DNA from: Companilactobacillus nantensis DSM 16982
Lineage (GTDB): Bacteria; Bacillota; Bacilli; Lactobacillales; Lactobacillaceae
Assembly (NCBI RefSeq): GCF_001435815.1
Contig: NZ_AZFV01000001.1
Coordinates: forward strand, 1-64,000
Direction of reading: 5' to 3'
DNA length: 64,000 bases
A program made the position numbers and the translations under genes. Below the pieces are notes generated by a model. It was given only the letters and a program-made list of their open reading frames with translations, had not been told where the DNA came from and did no database searches. Shown here piece by piece: positions 55,372 through 64,000 of the stretch. Positions within the stretch are counted from its first letter, which is position 1. The number at the start of each line of letters is the position of its first letter.

Positions 55372-56346
55372 TTACTCACTCCGTTTAACAAAAATTATTT
55401 GCGACAATCCAACTAAAATCGTGATGATGATTGATACCGTCATGAACAAATTGAACGTTCCGTGACTGATGATGACGATTTTCCAACTGACGACTCCAAA
55501 GCCGACAACGAATGGCAACAATGTATAAATCAAATAACGGATCAATAAGCCATTACGATAGTTATTCTTTAAATCACCAGTTAGATTGGATCTTGATAAA
55601 TCATATTTCAATGGTACTAAGATGTAAAAATCAATTGCCACAATCAAGAACAACAATAAGACGATACCAACAAGATAAAGTTCACCATTATTAGTTGTTT
55701 CAGCATTTGTGAAATCATCTGTTTGTGGAACATATCGATGCATTGATTTAACATGTAAAACTTTTTTAATCTTATTGAGACTCTCTTTGTTTGAAACAGC
55801 CTGCCCATCAAGAACCGTTGTCACTTGATTAATATGGTACTTCGACTTCGGTTGATTTGGTGACAGTGAAACTAAAGTTTGCGAGTTCAAAATATCAGCT
55901 CCATCAAACCCAATATTACCGATAACTGATATATATCGATTATCTACCTTTATGTAGGATTGACTTTGAGGTTTGTACGCTTCAATTTCTGAAGTCTTCC
56001 CTTGAACTGCAAATGGTATTTGGGAAGTAAAATCATCAATTGAAAAATAACGACCAGATATAATTGGCAACTTATTAACTTTGCCATGACCATAAATATA
56101 GCCAATATCACTATTACTCTTTTCAAAGAAAATAACCTGATAACTTGAAAGTTTCTTTGTCTGGTTTAATTCTTGAACAGCTGTAACTAAATTCTTTTTA
56201 GAATTACTTTTTAAAACAACTGCTTCTTCGCTCATACCTAAGCGATTCATTGTATTATTATATTTGATTGAATCACTCTTGGAAATGGCGACACCAGTCA
56301 AGAGGATTGCTAAGAAAATAATAATACTCGAAATTATTTTTTTCAT
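55372..56346 (-). CDS. FtsX-like membrane protein without ATPase neighbour
   Basis: This 324-residue protein has one N-terminal span (about 5-23), an extracellular domain of about 200 residues reminiscent of MacB periplasmic domains (ISGRYFSIDDF), and three C-terminal spans (about 222-245, 270-290, 298-318). This is the layout of an FtsX/MacB-type ABC permease. No ABC ATPase is adjacent. Start ATG 56346 follows TAGGTG. It ends five nt before the start of the rRNA methyltransferase. Function unknown. Confidence 0.65.
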   Translation of the reverse strand: MKKIISSIIIFLAILLTGVAISKSDSIKYNNTMNRLGMSEEAVVLKSNSKKNLVTAVQELNQTKKLSSYQVIFFEKSNSDIGYIYGHGKVNKLPIISGRYFSIDDFTSQIPFAVQGKTSEIEAYKPQSQSYIKVDNRYISVIGNIGFDGADILNSQTLVSLSPNQPKSKYHINQVTTVLDGQAVSNKESLNKIKKVLHVKSMHRYVPQTDDFTNAETTNNGELYLVGIVLLLFLIVAIDFYILVPLKYDLSRSNLTGDLKNNYRNGLLIRYLIYTLLPFVVGFGVVSWKIVIISHGTFNLFMTVSIIITILVGLSQIIFVKRSE

Positions 56347-56447
56347 AAAAAATTCACCTATAGATTTGTCTTACTGGTACTTCATTTTACACTAAACAGC
56401 AAGCGTCTGGAATAAAACTAATTAAAACTGCGATGTTCCAAATAAAA

Positions 56448-56497
56448 AGAAAATCAACTGTGACTATTGGCTTCTCAATTATCACAGTTGATTTTCT
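56448..56497. terminator. Perfect 16-bp hairpin, terminator on the minus strand
   Basis: AGAAAATCAACTGTGA (56448-56463) pairs with 56482-56497. On the minus strand T5 and a T-rich tract follow; on the plus strand a looser T-rich tract follows. It lies between divergent genes, so it may end minus-strand transcription that has passed through the ORF at 56529. Confidence 0.75.
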
Positions 56498-56528
56498 AAT
56501 TTTAAATATTTTTTAAGGGAGTAAAACA

Positions 56529-57023
56529 ATGTTTTCTTTATCCTTCAATATTGGTGGACTATCCTTGCCACAATTAAAATCTAAGCTTAAGCAAAATGAC
56601 ATTGGACTCAATCCCAGCGCAGAAAAGTTACTAACTGATCCAAGGTTAATTATATCTTCAAAATCACAATTAATAACCTTACAAGTTATGCCAGTTGCCG
56701 CTTTACATTTAACAAAACCTGCCACTTTGCCAAATATCTTGGGAGCAGCTCAAGAACAAGGATTTAAACTTTGTTCACTCGAAATGGCTCTTTATTGTCG
56801 ATTGTTTTGGAAAGATCAACCAGTTAGTAATGACAATGTTATGCATCGCCACAAAGCACCTGATTCCTCAGTTACAATTGCTTCGCCGGTTATTACATCA
56901 GCTGTCGACCAACCCAAGGGATTTTATTTACGCAATGTCAATCGGAAGCTTTGGCTCCGAGGATATATTTGTGATGATGACTTTATTTGGAATCCTAATG
57001 ATTTGTTTGCTTTTCAAAAATAA
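56529..57023 (+). CDS. Hypothetical protein
   Basis: This 164-residue soluble protein has no signal peptide or membrane span and no motif that I recognise. The centre has Cys/His residues (LCSLEMALYCRLFW; MHRHKAPDSS) and the end is aromatic and charged (KLWLRGYICDDDFIWNPNDLF). Start ATG 56529 follows GGGAG. It converges with the methyltransferase-like gene with only 4 bp between the stops and is preceded by a strong hairpin. Real coding is likely from codon use and the ribosome site. Confidence 0.65.
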   Translation: MFSLSFNIGGLSLPQLKSKLKQNDIGLNPSAEKLLTDPRLIISSKSQLITLQVMPVAALHLTKPATLPNILGAAQEQGFKLCSLEMALYCRLFWKDQPVSNDNVMHRHKAPDSSVTIASPVITSAVDQPKGFYLRNVNRKLWLRGYICDDDFIWNPNDLFAFQK

Positions 57024-57027
57024 TAGC

Positions 57028-57789
57028 TTACTTAACTAAATAAAGTTGATCATGCACTAAATCGTAACGTGAATAAACTTGATTGATTTTTTCAATTCGT
57101 GGGTCATCAATCAAGTTAGCCTCATCCCAAAATTCTTTACTATCAGTTGCTCCGTTTTTTTCGCCAATAACTAAGAAACTAGCATCTAACTGGCGCATTT
57201 TTTGTAAAACTTGATAGTCAATATCTTCTCGATCAGGACTCCAAGCAACAATAACATTATCAACTTTATGGCCGTATTTTTCTAAAGCCGAAAGTGCATC
57301 TAATGATTCAATTTCAGTCATTTTTAAATTACCGGTTTGATTGTATTTAGACCAACTTAAATCATCTGTACAGTAAGTTTCAACACCTACATCACGTAGG
57401 CCTTTTGATAAATAGCCATTGCCCGCCATTAATTCCAAAAAAGTCTCATTGGGAAATTCCGCTTTAATTGCTGCCGCAAAATCTTGCGTGATTGTTGCCC
57501 AGTAACCAAAACGCGTCTGTAAATAAGTTCGAAATTCACCTAAGTCATGATCGAATTTTTCTAAGTGTGCTGCCATCGTCTGGAATTCAACTTCATTCAA
57601 ATTGACGTTGCTTTCCATGTAGGAAGTGATCTCTTTTTCCTTCAATTGAAACTGTGGGAAATGATATTTAGGTAATTCATTATTAAGCAAAGCCTGACAA
57701 ATTCGTTCCATAAATTTGATACGGGCATTGAACATCATTCCATTTGGTAAAACTGCTGTATCTTCTCGTAATCCATCAATATAATTCAT
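57028..57789 (-). CDS. SAM-dependent methyltransferase-like protein
   Basis: This 253-residue protein has a helical N-terminal 110 residues and then a Rossmann methyltransferase-like core: FLELMAGNGYLSKGL (SAM loop), VETYCTDDLSW (strand 2 acidic end), and VDNVIVAWSPDRED in the motif IV place. The substrate is unknown. Start ATG 57789 follows GGGGGAAAAAC. The usual DPPY or PC/TC motifs of DNA or rRNA enzymes are absent. Confidence 0.7.
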   Translation of the reverse strand: MNYIDGLREDTAVLPNGMMFNARIKFMERICQALLNNELPKYHFPQFQLKEKEITSYMESNVNLNEVEFQTMAAHLEKFDHDLGEFRTYLQTRFGYWATITQDFAAAIKAEFPNETFLELMAGNGYLSKGLRDVGVETYCTDDLSWSKYNQTGNLKMTEIESLDALSALEKYGHKVDNVIVAWSPDREDIDYQVLQKMRQLDASFLVIGEKNGATDSKEFWDEANLIDDPRIEKINQVYSRYDLVHDQLYLVK

Positions 57790-58007
57790 GTTTTTCCCCC
57801 AGAATTAATTTACCGATAATACACTTGGTATATTCGAGAATTATCTTACTAGAATTTTAATCAGACTTAAAGTTATTACTACTTAGATTCCCTAGAAACC
57901 ACTGTTTATTAACATTCAGTTAAATTTTGATGATGAAACTGCCACAATTATTTCCAATAATAACGAAAAAGTGTAATATCTTAGTTAGTACATGTACGAG
58001 GTGAAAT

Positions 58008-58673
58008 ATGGCAGAAAATAATAGAAGACGACGGCCTCAAAAGGAAGAAGAAAGCGGTTGGCAGTTCTGGTTACAAACCATTGCCTTAACGATTGCCATC
58101 TATGCAGTTTTCTTTCTCGGGTTTAAGTTCATTCTCTCAAACGATAAAGTTTCTGGACCTTCCATGCAACCGACCTTTGAAAACGGTGATAAAGTCATTG
58201 CGACAAGACATTCAAACATCAGTCGTGGCGATGTCATTGTTTTAAAGGCTCCGGACGAACCAGGATCATTTTATATTAAGAGAGTCATCGGTCTACCCGG
58301 TGATACCGTTGTTTCTAAGAACAACAAGATCTATGTTAATGGTAAACTATACAAGGAAGACTTCCTCAAGGCTGGTAATAAGGTTAAGGAACCTGATACT
58401 AGTCTCTATGCAGGCAAGCCTTACAGCTACACGTATAATTTCACTTTGAGCACTTTAGCTAAGAATTCGCCTGAATGGCAACAACGTTACAGCAGTTCTT
58501 ACCTAAAGAAGATCGAACAGAATAACAAAGTTCCTGCTGGTACCTATTTTGTAATGGGAGATCACAGAACAGTTTCCAAAGACAGTCGAATCATTGGTTT
58601 CATCGATAAGAAGAGTGTTATCGGTGAGGTCAAGTGGCGTTACTGGCCATTGAACAGATGGACAATCTTTTAA
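58008..58673 (+). CDS. lepB: Signal peptidase I
   Basis: This 221-residue membrane protease has a basic N-terminus (RRRRPQKEE), one span (about 22-43), the catalytic Ser52 (SGPSMQPT), Lys91 (YIKRVIGLPGD) and the MGDHRTVSKDSR box. It releases secreted proteins such as the CAP protein at 16985. An internal insert (about 115-165) between boxes is longer than in B. subtilis SipS. Start ATG 58008 follows GAGGTG. Confidence 0.95.
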   Translation: MAENNRRRRPQKEEESGWQFWLQTIALTIAIYAVFFLGFKFILSNDKVSGPSMQPTFENGDKVIATRHSNISRGDVIVLKAPDEPGSFYIKRVIGLPGDTVVSKNNKIYVNGKLYKEDFLKAGNKVKEPDTSLYAGKPYSYTYNFTLSTLAKNSPEWQQRYSSSYLKKIEQNNKVPAGTYFVMGDHRTVSKDSRIIGFIDKKSVIGEVKWRYWPLNRWTIF

Positions 58674-58708
58674 ATCGAAGTTAAAGATAACTTATTGGAG
58701 GTATTTTC

Positions 58709-58894
58709 ATGGATAAACCAAATATTGCTGAAATGATTATTCAGTACGAAAAAGATAAAGATATGACTGATACACAATTTGCATTTGAGAGTCACATCTC
58801 AGTTGAACGTGTTCATAATCTAAAATCAGGTGACTATGAACCCACAGCAGACGAAAAGAAGACAATCTTGGAATACATTAAGCTACATCAATAA
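58709..58894 (+). CDS. Small LBP_cg2779-like protein
   Basis: This 61-residue acidic protein looks like a minimal helix-turn-helix (DTQFAFESHISVERVHNLKSGDYEPT). It resembles the small LBP_cg2779 family of lactobacilli, whose role is unknown. Start ATG 58709 follows GGAGG. It lies 35 nt after lepB and is followed by a terminator, so it is likely co-transcribed with lepB. Confidence 0.65.
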   Translation: MDKPNIAEMIIQYEKDKDMTDTQFAFESHISVERVHNLKSGDYEPTADEKKTILEYIKLHQ

Positions 58895-58921
58895 AATGTA
58901 ATATTTGTAGTTTACCCTGAT

Positions 58922-58950
58922 AACGATAGCCAATAGGTTATCGTTTTTTT
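58922..58950 (+). terminator. Terminator of lepB and the small gene
   Basis: AACGATAGCC, loop AATA, GGTTATCGTT (one G-U pair), followed by T7. Confidence 0.9.
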
Positions 58951-59066
58951 GTTTTTCTCTCACTTCCGCCACAATATCTTATAACCGGTGGCTAAATATC
59001 TTTTTTATGATTTTTGAGATTAATAAACTATGTTTCATTTAGTTTGGAAAATAGAAACCATTTCAA

Positions 59067-59094
59067 TTGGAAATAAAACCATATGTCATATAAT
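59067..59094 (+). promoter_or_regulatory. Promoter of the Rgg-like regulator
   Basis: TTGGAA (59067-59072) and TATAAT (59089-59094) with a 16-bp spacer, 55 bp before the start. About 100 bp upstream, GCCAC and GTGGC (58968-58993) form a small palindrome. Confidence 0.7.
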
Positions 59095-59148
59095 ACAGAT
59101 AGATTGTTTATTAATATAACTTATAGTTTTATTTAATGAGGTGCTTGG

Positions 59149-60033
59149 ATGTTTTTAGGAAATGTCATTCGTGACCATAGGAAACAGTTACATCTAAATC
59201 AACAACAGCTTGCCACAGGTATTTGTACGCAAACTGTTATTAGTCGAATGGAAAATCAGAATATCTCACCTTCTGTTGATGTCCTGATTCAAATATGTCG
59301 ACGGCTTGATCTTACTTTAAACGATGTTTATTCTGAGTTTCAGGCATTACCATCTTCCAATTTATTGAATGATAAATTAATACAAATTACTAATTTAGTT
59401 CAGCAAAATGAATTTAATCAAGCTAATAAATTATTATTATCTTTAAAAACAAATGATTTAGGTTCCTACCAACAAGCTCAGTTAGCATTTCTTCGTGGCA
59501 GGATTGCTTTATCTACCCAGGAAGGTGATCTAGCAGTCTTTCAATTTAATTCCATTTTGACGATGGCTCCTAATCAACATAATGCCTTGTGGAATTTTTT
59601 GGCTAATGTCGAACTTGGACAAATTTACCAAGAAAAACAGCAGATTGAAATTGCTCAACACTATTTTAAAGTTGCTACTGGAATTAATGTTTCAACTTCC
59701 ACATTAACTGAGACACTTTATTATCGTGAATCGTTATTACGTCTCAGTAAGTATTTCTCAGAATGCAAAGAGTTTGGACAAAGTAATAAGTTAATTAATT
59801 TAGTCTTGAATAATAACCACGATGAATTGGTTGTAGCACAGTATACTGATGAGTTTTACTATTTAGCAGCCGTCAATACGCTTATCGATACTAGTAGTAA
59901 TCGTAATCAGTCCAGTCATTTTCTAATTTCAGCGATTGCCTTTGCGGAATATAATCAAAATGATACTTTAATGCAAAAGATTACTGAATTGATGCATCAA
60001 AACCAAATTACGGAGTTGAAAATCAAATCTTAG
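59149..60033 (+). CDS. Rgg/PlcR-like HTH-TPR regulator
   Basis: This 294-residue protein has an XRE-type helix-turn-helix (about 6-60: RKQLHLNQQQLATGICTQ, then SRMENQNISPSVDVL) and a helical TPR-like domain, as in Rgg and PlcR, which sense small peptides in many Firmicutes. No short hydrophobic-peptide gene was found in the flanking 250 bp on either strand. Start ATG 59149 follows GAGGTG. It overlaps the convergent tetR gene by 4 nt. Target genes are unknown. Confidence 0.82.
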   Translation: MFLGNVIRDHRKQLHLNQQQLATGICTQTVISRMENQNISPSVDVLIQICRRLDLTLNDVYSEFQALPSSNLLNDKLIQITNLVQQNEFNQANKLLLSLKTNDLGSYQQAQLAFLRGRIALSTQEGDLAVFQFNSILTMAPNQHNALWNFLANVELGQIYQEKQQIEIAQHYFKVATGINVSTSTLTETLYYRESLLRLSKYFSECKEFGQSNKLINLVLNNNHDELVVAQYTDEFYYLAAVNTLIDTSSNRNQSSHFLISAIAFAEYNQNDTLMQKITELMHQNQITELKIKS

Positions 60034-60632
60034 TTTTTATCACCTACGCCCAATAAATCATATGGACTCAAGTAACGGGTCTTCATGATTATATCAACGA
60101 TTGTATTGACATCCTCTGGTTCATCTTTTGAAAGCCAATATTTTATTGTATCCATCAAGCCAGAAACAATTATTTCATACGCATAATCGTTGGGAATTTG
60201 TGAAGCCATTTTATCATTACCTTTTTTGAGATATAAACCTTGATCTATTACGTGCCGAAGAATTTTTTTAACTCGTTTTTCAAATGAAGTTCCGTTACTT
60301 GCCATTAAAACTTTGACCAGATCAAATTCTGATGCAACATATTCCATTATTGTTGTTAGAACTGTATATGGTTCCACGCCCTGTGTAACATCTTGATATT
60401 GCATTGTCGTATCTAGATTATCTTTTAACTTGATATTTAACTCTTCTAAAATCGTATCCTCAAAATGTGCTACCAAGGCATATTTATCTTCATAATGGGC
60501 ATAAAAAGTACTGCGATTAATATTTGCTATTGAAGTAATATCGCGAATACTCAAATGTTCAAATCCCTTAGTCTTCATCAAATCGATGAAGGCTTTTTTT
60601 ATTTTTTCATTCGTTTTAGTTTTTCTTTGCAT
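60030..60632 (-). CDS. TetR-family repressor of the adjacent ABC exporter
   Basis: This 200-residue regulator has the TetR helix-turn-helix (about 10-56: AFIDLMKTKGFEHLSIRDIT, then NRSTFYAHYEDKY) and an all-helical C-terminal domain of the kind with the insertion seen in DhaS-like regulators. It is divergent from the ABC operon, with 112 bp between. It is likely to repress that operon and be released by an exported compound. Confidence 0.85.
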   Translation of the reverse strand: MQRKTKTNEKIKKAFIDLMKTKGFEHLSIRDITSIANINRSTFYAHYEDKYALVAHFEDTILEELNIKLKDNLDTTMQYQDVTQGVEPYTVLTTIMEYVASEFDLVKVLMASNGTSFEKRVKKILRHVIDQGLYLKKGNDKMASQIPNDYAYEIIVSGLMDTIKYWLSKDEPEDVNTIVDIIMKTRYLSPYDLLGVGDKN

Positions 60633-60744
60633 ATTGATTCCACCTTAATCCAACACTTTTGTCATTATTGCTGGTTGTTATGTACCTCGGGATGAATTAA
60701 TCTTTCGTTAATGCAACACAGTGTTTATATAAGGAGATAATAAC
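60633..60744. promoter_or_regulatory. Divergent operator region tetR/ABC exporter
   Basis: The gap contains the palindrome AACACAGTGTT (near 60717) and a related half-site CCAACACTTTTG (near 60650). Either could be the TetR operator. A ribosome site AAGGAG lies before the ATPase start. Assignment is inference. Confidence 0.4.
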
Positions 60745-61446
60745 ATGTCATACATTGAAGTCAAACATAGTTCCAAAATTTATAATATGGCTGGTAAAGA
60801 TTTTTACGCCAATAATGATATAAGTTTCGAATTAGAAAAAGGTGAACTAACGGTAATTGTTGGTGCTTCAGGTGCTGGTAAATCTACCTTGCTTAATATT
60901 TTAGGTGGAATGGACTCAAATTCTAAAGGACAAGTCATTGTTAACGGAAAAGAGATTTCCAATTACTCTGATCGCCAAATGACTACATATCGCCGTAAAA
61001 ACGTTGGATTTGTTTTTCAATTTTACAACCTCATCCCTAACCTAACATCGATCGAAAATGTAGAATTAGCTTCACAAATTGTGTCAGATGCTTTAGATCC
61101 ACTTGAAGTTATGCAAGAAGTTGGTTTAAAAGAACGAATCAATAATTTTCCAGCCGAACTATCTGGTGGTGAACAACAACGAGTTTCGATTGCACGAGCA
61201 ATTGCTAAAAATCCTGATTTACTCCTGTGCGATGAACCCACGGGAGCACTGGATTATAAAACCGGGAAAAGTATTTTGAAAATGTTACAAGATTTTTGTC
61301 ATAATTCACATAAAAATGTCATCATCGTCACTCATAACGGAATGATTAAACCTATGGCAGATCACGTAATTGAAATTGGCGACGGTAAAGTTAAATTAGA
61401 CAAATTGAATACTACTCCCACGCCAGTAGAACAAATTGAATGGTAG
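60745..61446 (+). CDS. ABC transporter ATP-binding protein (MacB/LolD type)
   Basis: This 233-residue ATPase has Walker [10 protein letters not shown] (40-48), Q-loop VFQFYNL, signature LSGGEQQRV, Walker [13 protein letters not shown] and the H-loop THNG. This type pairs with FtsX-like permeases in exporters of antimicrobials or lipids. It is followed by the permease ten nt after its stop. Confidence 0.93.
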   Translation: MSYIEVKHSSKIYNMAGKDFYANNDISFELEKGELTVIVGASGAGKSTLLNILGGMDSNSKGQVIVNGKEISNYSDRQMTTYRRKNVGFVFQFYNLIPNLTSIENVELASQIVSDALDPLEVMQEVGLKERINNFPAELSGGEQQRVSIARAIAKNPDLLLCDEPTGALDYKTGKSILKMLQDFCHNSHKNVIIVTHNGMIKPMADHVIEIGDGKVKLDKLNTTPTPVEQIEW

Positions 61447-61456
61447 GTGTTTGGAA

Positions 61457-64000
61457 TTGAAAATATTAAATAAAAATATCTTACGTGAATTCAAGTTTTC
61501 GCTTGCTCGTTTTATTTCAATAGCTACCCTACTCGCTTTAGGAGTTTTCATTTTAATCGGCCTAAAAGTTACTGGCAATGATATGAGACAGACGGCCAAT
61601 AACTATTACACCAGTCATAAAATGGCCGATGCAGTAATTAAAAGTACCTCAGACATTTCTAAATCTGATCAAGATAAAATCAAAAAATTCAATCATATCA
61701 AAACGATAGAATTTACAAACAATACTGATGGCCTGATTTCTGGCAGTAACCAAAGTATTCGAGTTCAAGCCAAAACAACTAAATTATCAATTAATAAGTT
61801 AGCATCAGGACGTTTACCAAAAAAAGATAACGAAATTGCATTAAGCAGTCGTGCAAAAACTAAGTATAAAATAGGCGATTATATTACCCTAAATAACAAA
61901 AGCCATAATGAGTTATCAAGTTTGAAACATTCTAAATATAAGATAGTTGGTTTTGTAACATCAGCTGATTACCTACTCAAGCAAAACCTCGGTGCTACTA
62001 ATGTTGGTACCGGACAAATTGATACTTATGGTGTTGTTACTAAAGAAGCTTTTAAGTCTACTACCCCATCCATAGCCTTAATTAGCTACGATAATTTGAT
62101 AGGCACCAGCTATTCAAATAAATATGAAAAACGAGTTGAAAAAAATGTTTCTCAAACCGAATCAGATGTAAGAAATCTGTCCCAAAATCGACAAAAATCA
62201 ATCATTTCTCAATTTGACAAACAACTAGCTGCTCAAATGCCAGCCTTAACAAAAGCCTACGGTAGTAAAACAAACCAAGTTATTGCTAAGGAGAAAAAAC
62301 AAGTAGCTAAGAAATCTCAAGCTTTAACTTACACCATTCAATCTCGTAATGATTACAATCAAGGCTACAACCAATATGGTGAAGATGCTAAGAGAATTGA
62401 TGTACTTTCAAATACCTTCCCTCTAATCTTTTTTGCCGTAGCTATTCTAGTTGTCTTAATTACCATGTCTCGTATGGGTGAAGAAAAACGTCTGGAACTA
62501 GGAACCTTACGAGCACTTGGCTATTCAAAATTCTCAGCAATGAAAGTCTTTTTGCTTTATGGTTTCTTAGCTAGTGCCCTAGGCACTACGATTGGCGCTT
62601 GGTTAGGAACAACCTTCTTGCCAAGAAAAATCTTTGCTGCCTATACAGCTAATTTCGTTATCCCTAATTTCATTACACCTATTTCTTGGTCGTGGATAGG
62701 CTTATCATTTGCTATCACTATTCTATGTACAGTCTTACCTGCTGTATATGTAGCTGGTAATTCACTTAGAGAAAAACCAGCCACGTTGATGTTGCCCAAA
62801 CCTCCTAAAAAGGGTTCTAAAATTTTATTAGAACACATTCCCTTTTTGTGGAAGAGATTCTCATTTAACTATAAAGTTACGTTAAGAAACTTATTTAGAT
62901 ATAAATTTAAATCCTTAATGACCATCGTTGGTATTCTGGGCTGTACGGCACTGTTAATTACTGGTTTTGGAATTAAAGATTCATTGAGTGGAATTGTTAA
63001 CACACAATACAAAGATATTATTCACTATGACATCATTGGCATGTATAATACTTCTGATTCAGGCGATAATATTGATAACTATAAAAACTATGTTAAAAAT
63101 CTTAAAGGTGTTAAATCACAAACTTCCATTTATTACGAAGGAGTCACTGCTAAATCATCGGATATGGTAAATAATCAGCAGATTTCTATGATTATTCCTA
63201 AGTCGAATGACAAATTCTCAAAATACGTAACATTGCAAACACCTTCAGCACATAAAAAAATTACTTTGAGTTCCAATGGTGCTACGATTACGCAAAAATT
63301 GGCTAAAGTTATGAACGTAAATGTTGGTGACAAAATGACCATTAAAGATTCTACTGGCAAAAAACATAAAATAAAAGTCGCTTCCATTACGGAAATGTAT
63401 GCCGGTCATGATATTTACATGAGTTCAAGCTACTACAAAAAAGTATTTAACAAATCGGTCTCATATAATTCGCTTATGATGCGTTTAACAAATCGATCTG
63501 AATCAAATATTGATAGTATTTCACGTAAATTGACAAAGCAGGCAGCTTCAAAAACAGTTATTCAATCAGATGATGCTAAACAGACTATTAACAATATTCT
63601 CAATGGATTAAATAATTTAGTTTTGATTATCATCATTGCTGCTTCATTATTAGCATTTGTCGTTCTGTTCACATTAACCAACATCAATGTATCTGAACGA
63701 ATCCGTGAATTATCGACTATCAAAGTCCTTGGTTTCTATCCAATGGAAGTTGTCATGTATATTTATCGCGATACATTCATCCTAACGATTATTGGTATAC
63801 TATTAGGCTACGTTGGCGGTGGTTGGCTACATAATTATATTATGCAAACTCTACCTCCAGAAACAGCAATGGCTGACTTAACGTTACTATGGTCAAACTT
63901 TACCATTTCTGGATTAATGACTATTATTTTCTCAATTGTTGTAATGATTTTCATGGCACGTAAAATTAAAAATGTCGATATGCTTGGAGCACTAAAATCC
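61457..64000 (+). CDS. FtsX-like ABC transporter permease, incomplete at the window end
   Basis: The frame from TTG 61457 runs open to the window edge, giving 848 residues with no stop. It has an N-terminal span (about 15-35), a large extracellular domain (about 40-305), three spans around 315-440, a second extracellular part, and final spans around 720-845. This double FtsX layout is that of large permeases in bacitracin- or peptide-resistance exporters. The end (NVDMLGALKS) is near the usual C-terminus, so only a few residues are missing. Start choice is TTG with AGGTG about ten nt upstream. Confidence 0.88.
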   Translation, partial: MKILNKNILREFKFSLARFISIATLLALGVFILIGLKVTGNDMRQTANNYYTSHKMADAVIKSTSDISKSDQDKIKKFNHIKTIEFTNNTDGLISGSNQSIRVQAKTTKLSINKLASGRLPKKDNEIALSSRAKTKYKIGDYITLNNKSHNELSSLKHSKYKIVGFVTSADYLLKQNLGATNVGTGQIDTYGVVTKEAFKSTTPSIALISYDNLIGTSYSNKYEKRVEKNVSQTESDVRNLSQNRQKSIISQFDKQLAAQMPALTKAYGSKTNQVIAKEKKQVAKKSQALTYTIQSRNDYNQGYNQYGEDAKRIDVLSNTFPLIFFAVAILVVLITMSRMGEEKRLELGTLRALGYSKFSAMKVFLLYGFLASALGTTIGAWLGTTFLPRKIFAAYTANFVIPNFITPISWSWIGLSFAITILCTVLPAVYVAGNSLREKPATLMLPKPPKKGSKILLEHIPFLWKRFSFNYKVTLRNLFRYKFKSLMTIVGILGCTALLITGFGIKDSLSGIVNTQYKDIIHYDIIGMYNTSDSGDNIDNYKNYVKNLKGVKSQTSIYYEGVTAKSSDMVNNQQISMIIPKSNDKFSKYVTLQTPSAHKKITLSSNGATITQKLAKVMNVNVGDKMTIKDSTGKKHKIKVASITEMYAGHDIYMSSSYYKKVFNKSVSYNSLMMRLTNRSESNIDSISRKLTKQAASKTVIQSDDAKQTINNILNGLNNLVLIIIIAASLLAFVVLFTLTNINVSERIRELSTIKVLGFYPMEVVMYIYRDTFILTIIGILLGYVGGGWLHNYIMQTLPPETAMADLTLLWSNFTISGLMTIIFSIVVMIFMARKIKNVDMLGALKS

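Noticed and set aside
61396-63387. Minus-strand open frames inside the ABC permease gene
   Set aside because: They are antisense shadows; the plus frame from 61457 is open to the window end and encodes clear membrane spans.

Overview
The window is a low-GC Firmicute chromosome segment. Gene content and order (ypsC, rnpB, gpsB, ypsA, recU, pbp1A; nth and dnaD; dinG, rexA/addA, rexB/addB; a full mevalonate operon; a CAP/SLAP-type surface protein) point to Lactobacillaceae, probably a Companilactobacillus-like species. This is inferred from gene order and protein families; no search was run. No prophage, CRISPR array, insertion sequence or tRNA was found. Most genes are housekeeping, with one accessory stretch at about 6.8-18.5 kb.

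Region by region. 0.3-6.8 kb: a GRP-type sugar transporter, a LOG-family hydrolase behind a catalytically degenerate XerD-like protein, a stand-alone glucose-type PTS EIIA with a leader containing a small ORF, the divergent adaptive-response pair adaA/ogt, and recQ. 6.8-18.5 kb (accessory): a metallophosphoesterase flanked by inverted copies of a short repeat; a Cof-type HAD gene broken by one amber codon; a P-type ATPase under a yybP-ykoY manganese riboswitch; an orphan ABC-2 permease and a membrane-anchored protein that share a duplicated direct-repeat operator; an orphan Phd-type antitoxin; a single-domain FimB-like tyrosine recombinase; a lipoprotein; and a secreted CAP protein. 18.5-28.8 kb: degV, rqcH, then pyrR followed by two intact but apparently catalytically dead relatives of carbamoyl-phosphate synthase (carA-like and carB-like), then rluD, lspA, fhs and an EbsA-like protein.

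28.8-49.9 kb: RNase HI-like protein, lipoate ligase, CorA, the THUMP methyltransferase YpsC, RNase P RNA, GpsB with an Asn-rich tail, YpsA, RecU, PBP1A with a long Ser/Asn/Gly-rich tail, a cluster-less Nth, DnaD, YpmB, DinG and RexA/RexB. aspB and asnS, which sit between ypmB and dnaD in Bacillus subtilis, are absent; a 112-bp palindromic element and a terminator are there instead. 49.9-54.0 kb: mvk, mvaD, phosphomevalonate kinase and fni, tightly overlapped, making isopentenyl diphosphate. 54.0-64.0 kb: an rRNA m5C methyltransferase, an FtsX-like membrane protein, a hypothetical, a SAM methyltransferase-like protein, signal peptidase I, an Rgg-like regulator, and a TetR-regulated ABC exporter whose permease runs off the end.

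The best candidates for something undescribed are the pyrR-linked pseudo-CPSase pair (21250-24746), the shared operator pair (13417-13495 and 15108-15184), and the repeat family near the single-domain recombinase. A recurring theme is economy of iron and use of manganese: Nth, DinG and RexB all lack iron-sulfur cysteines, and a Mn riboswitch controls the cation ATPase.
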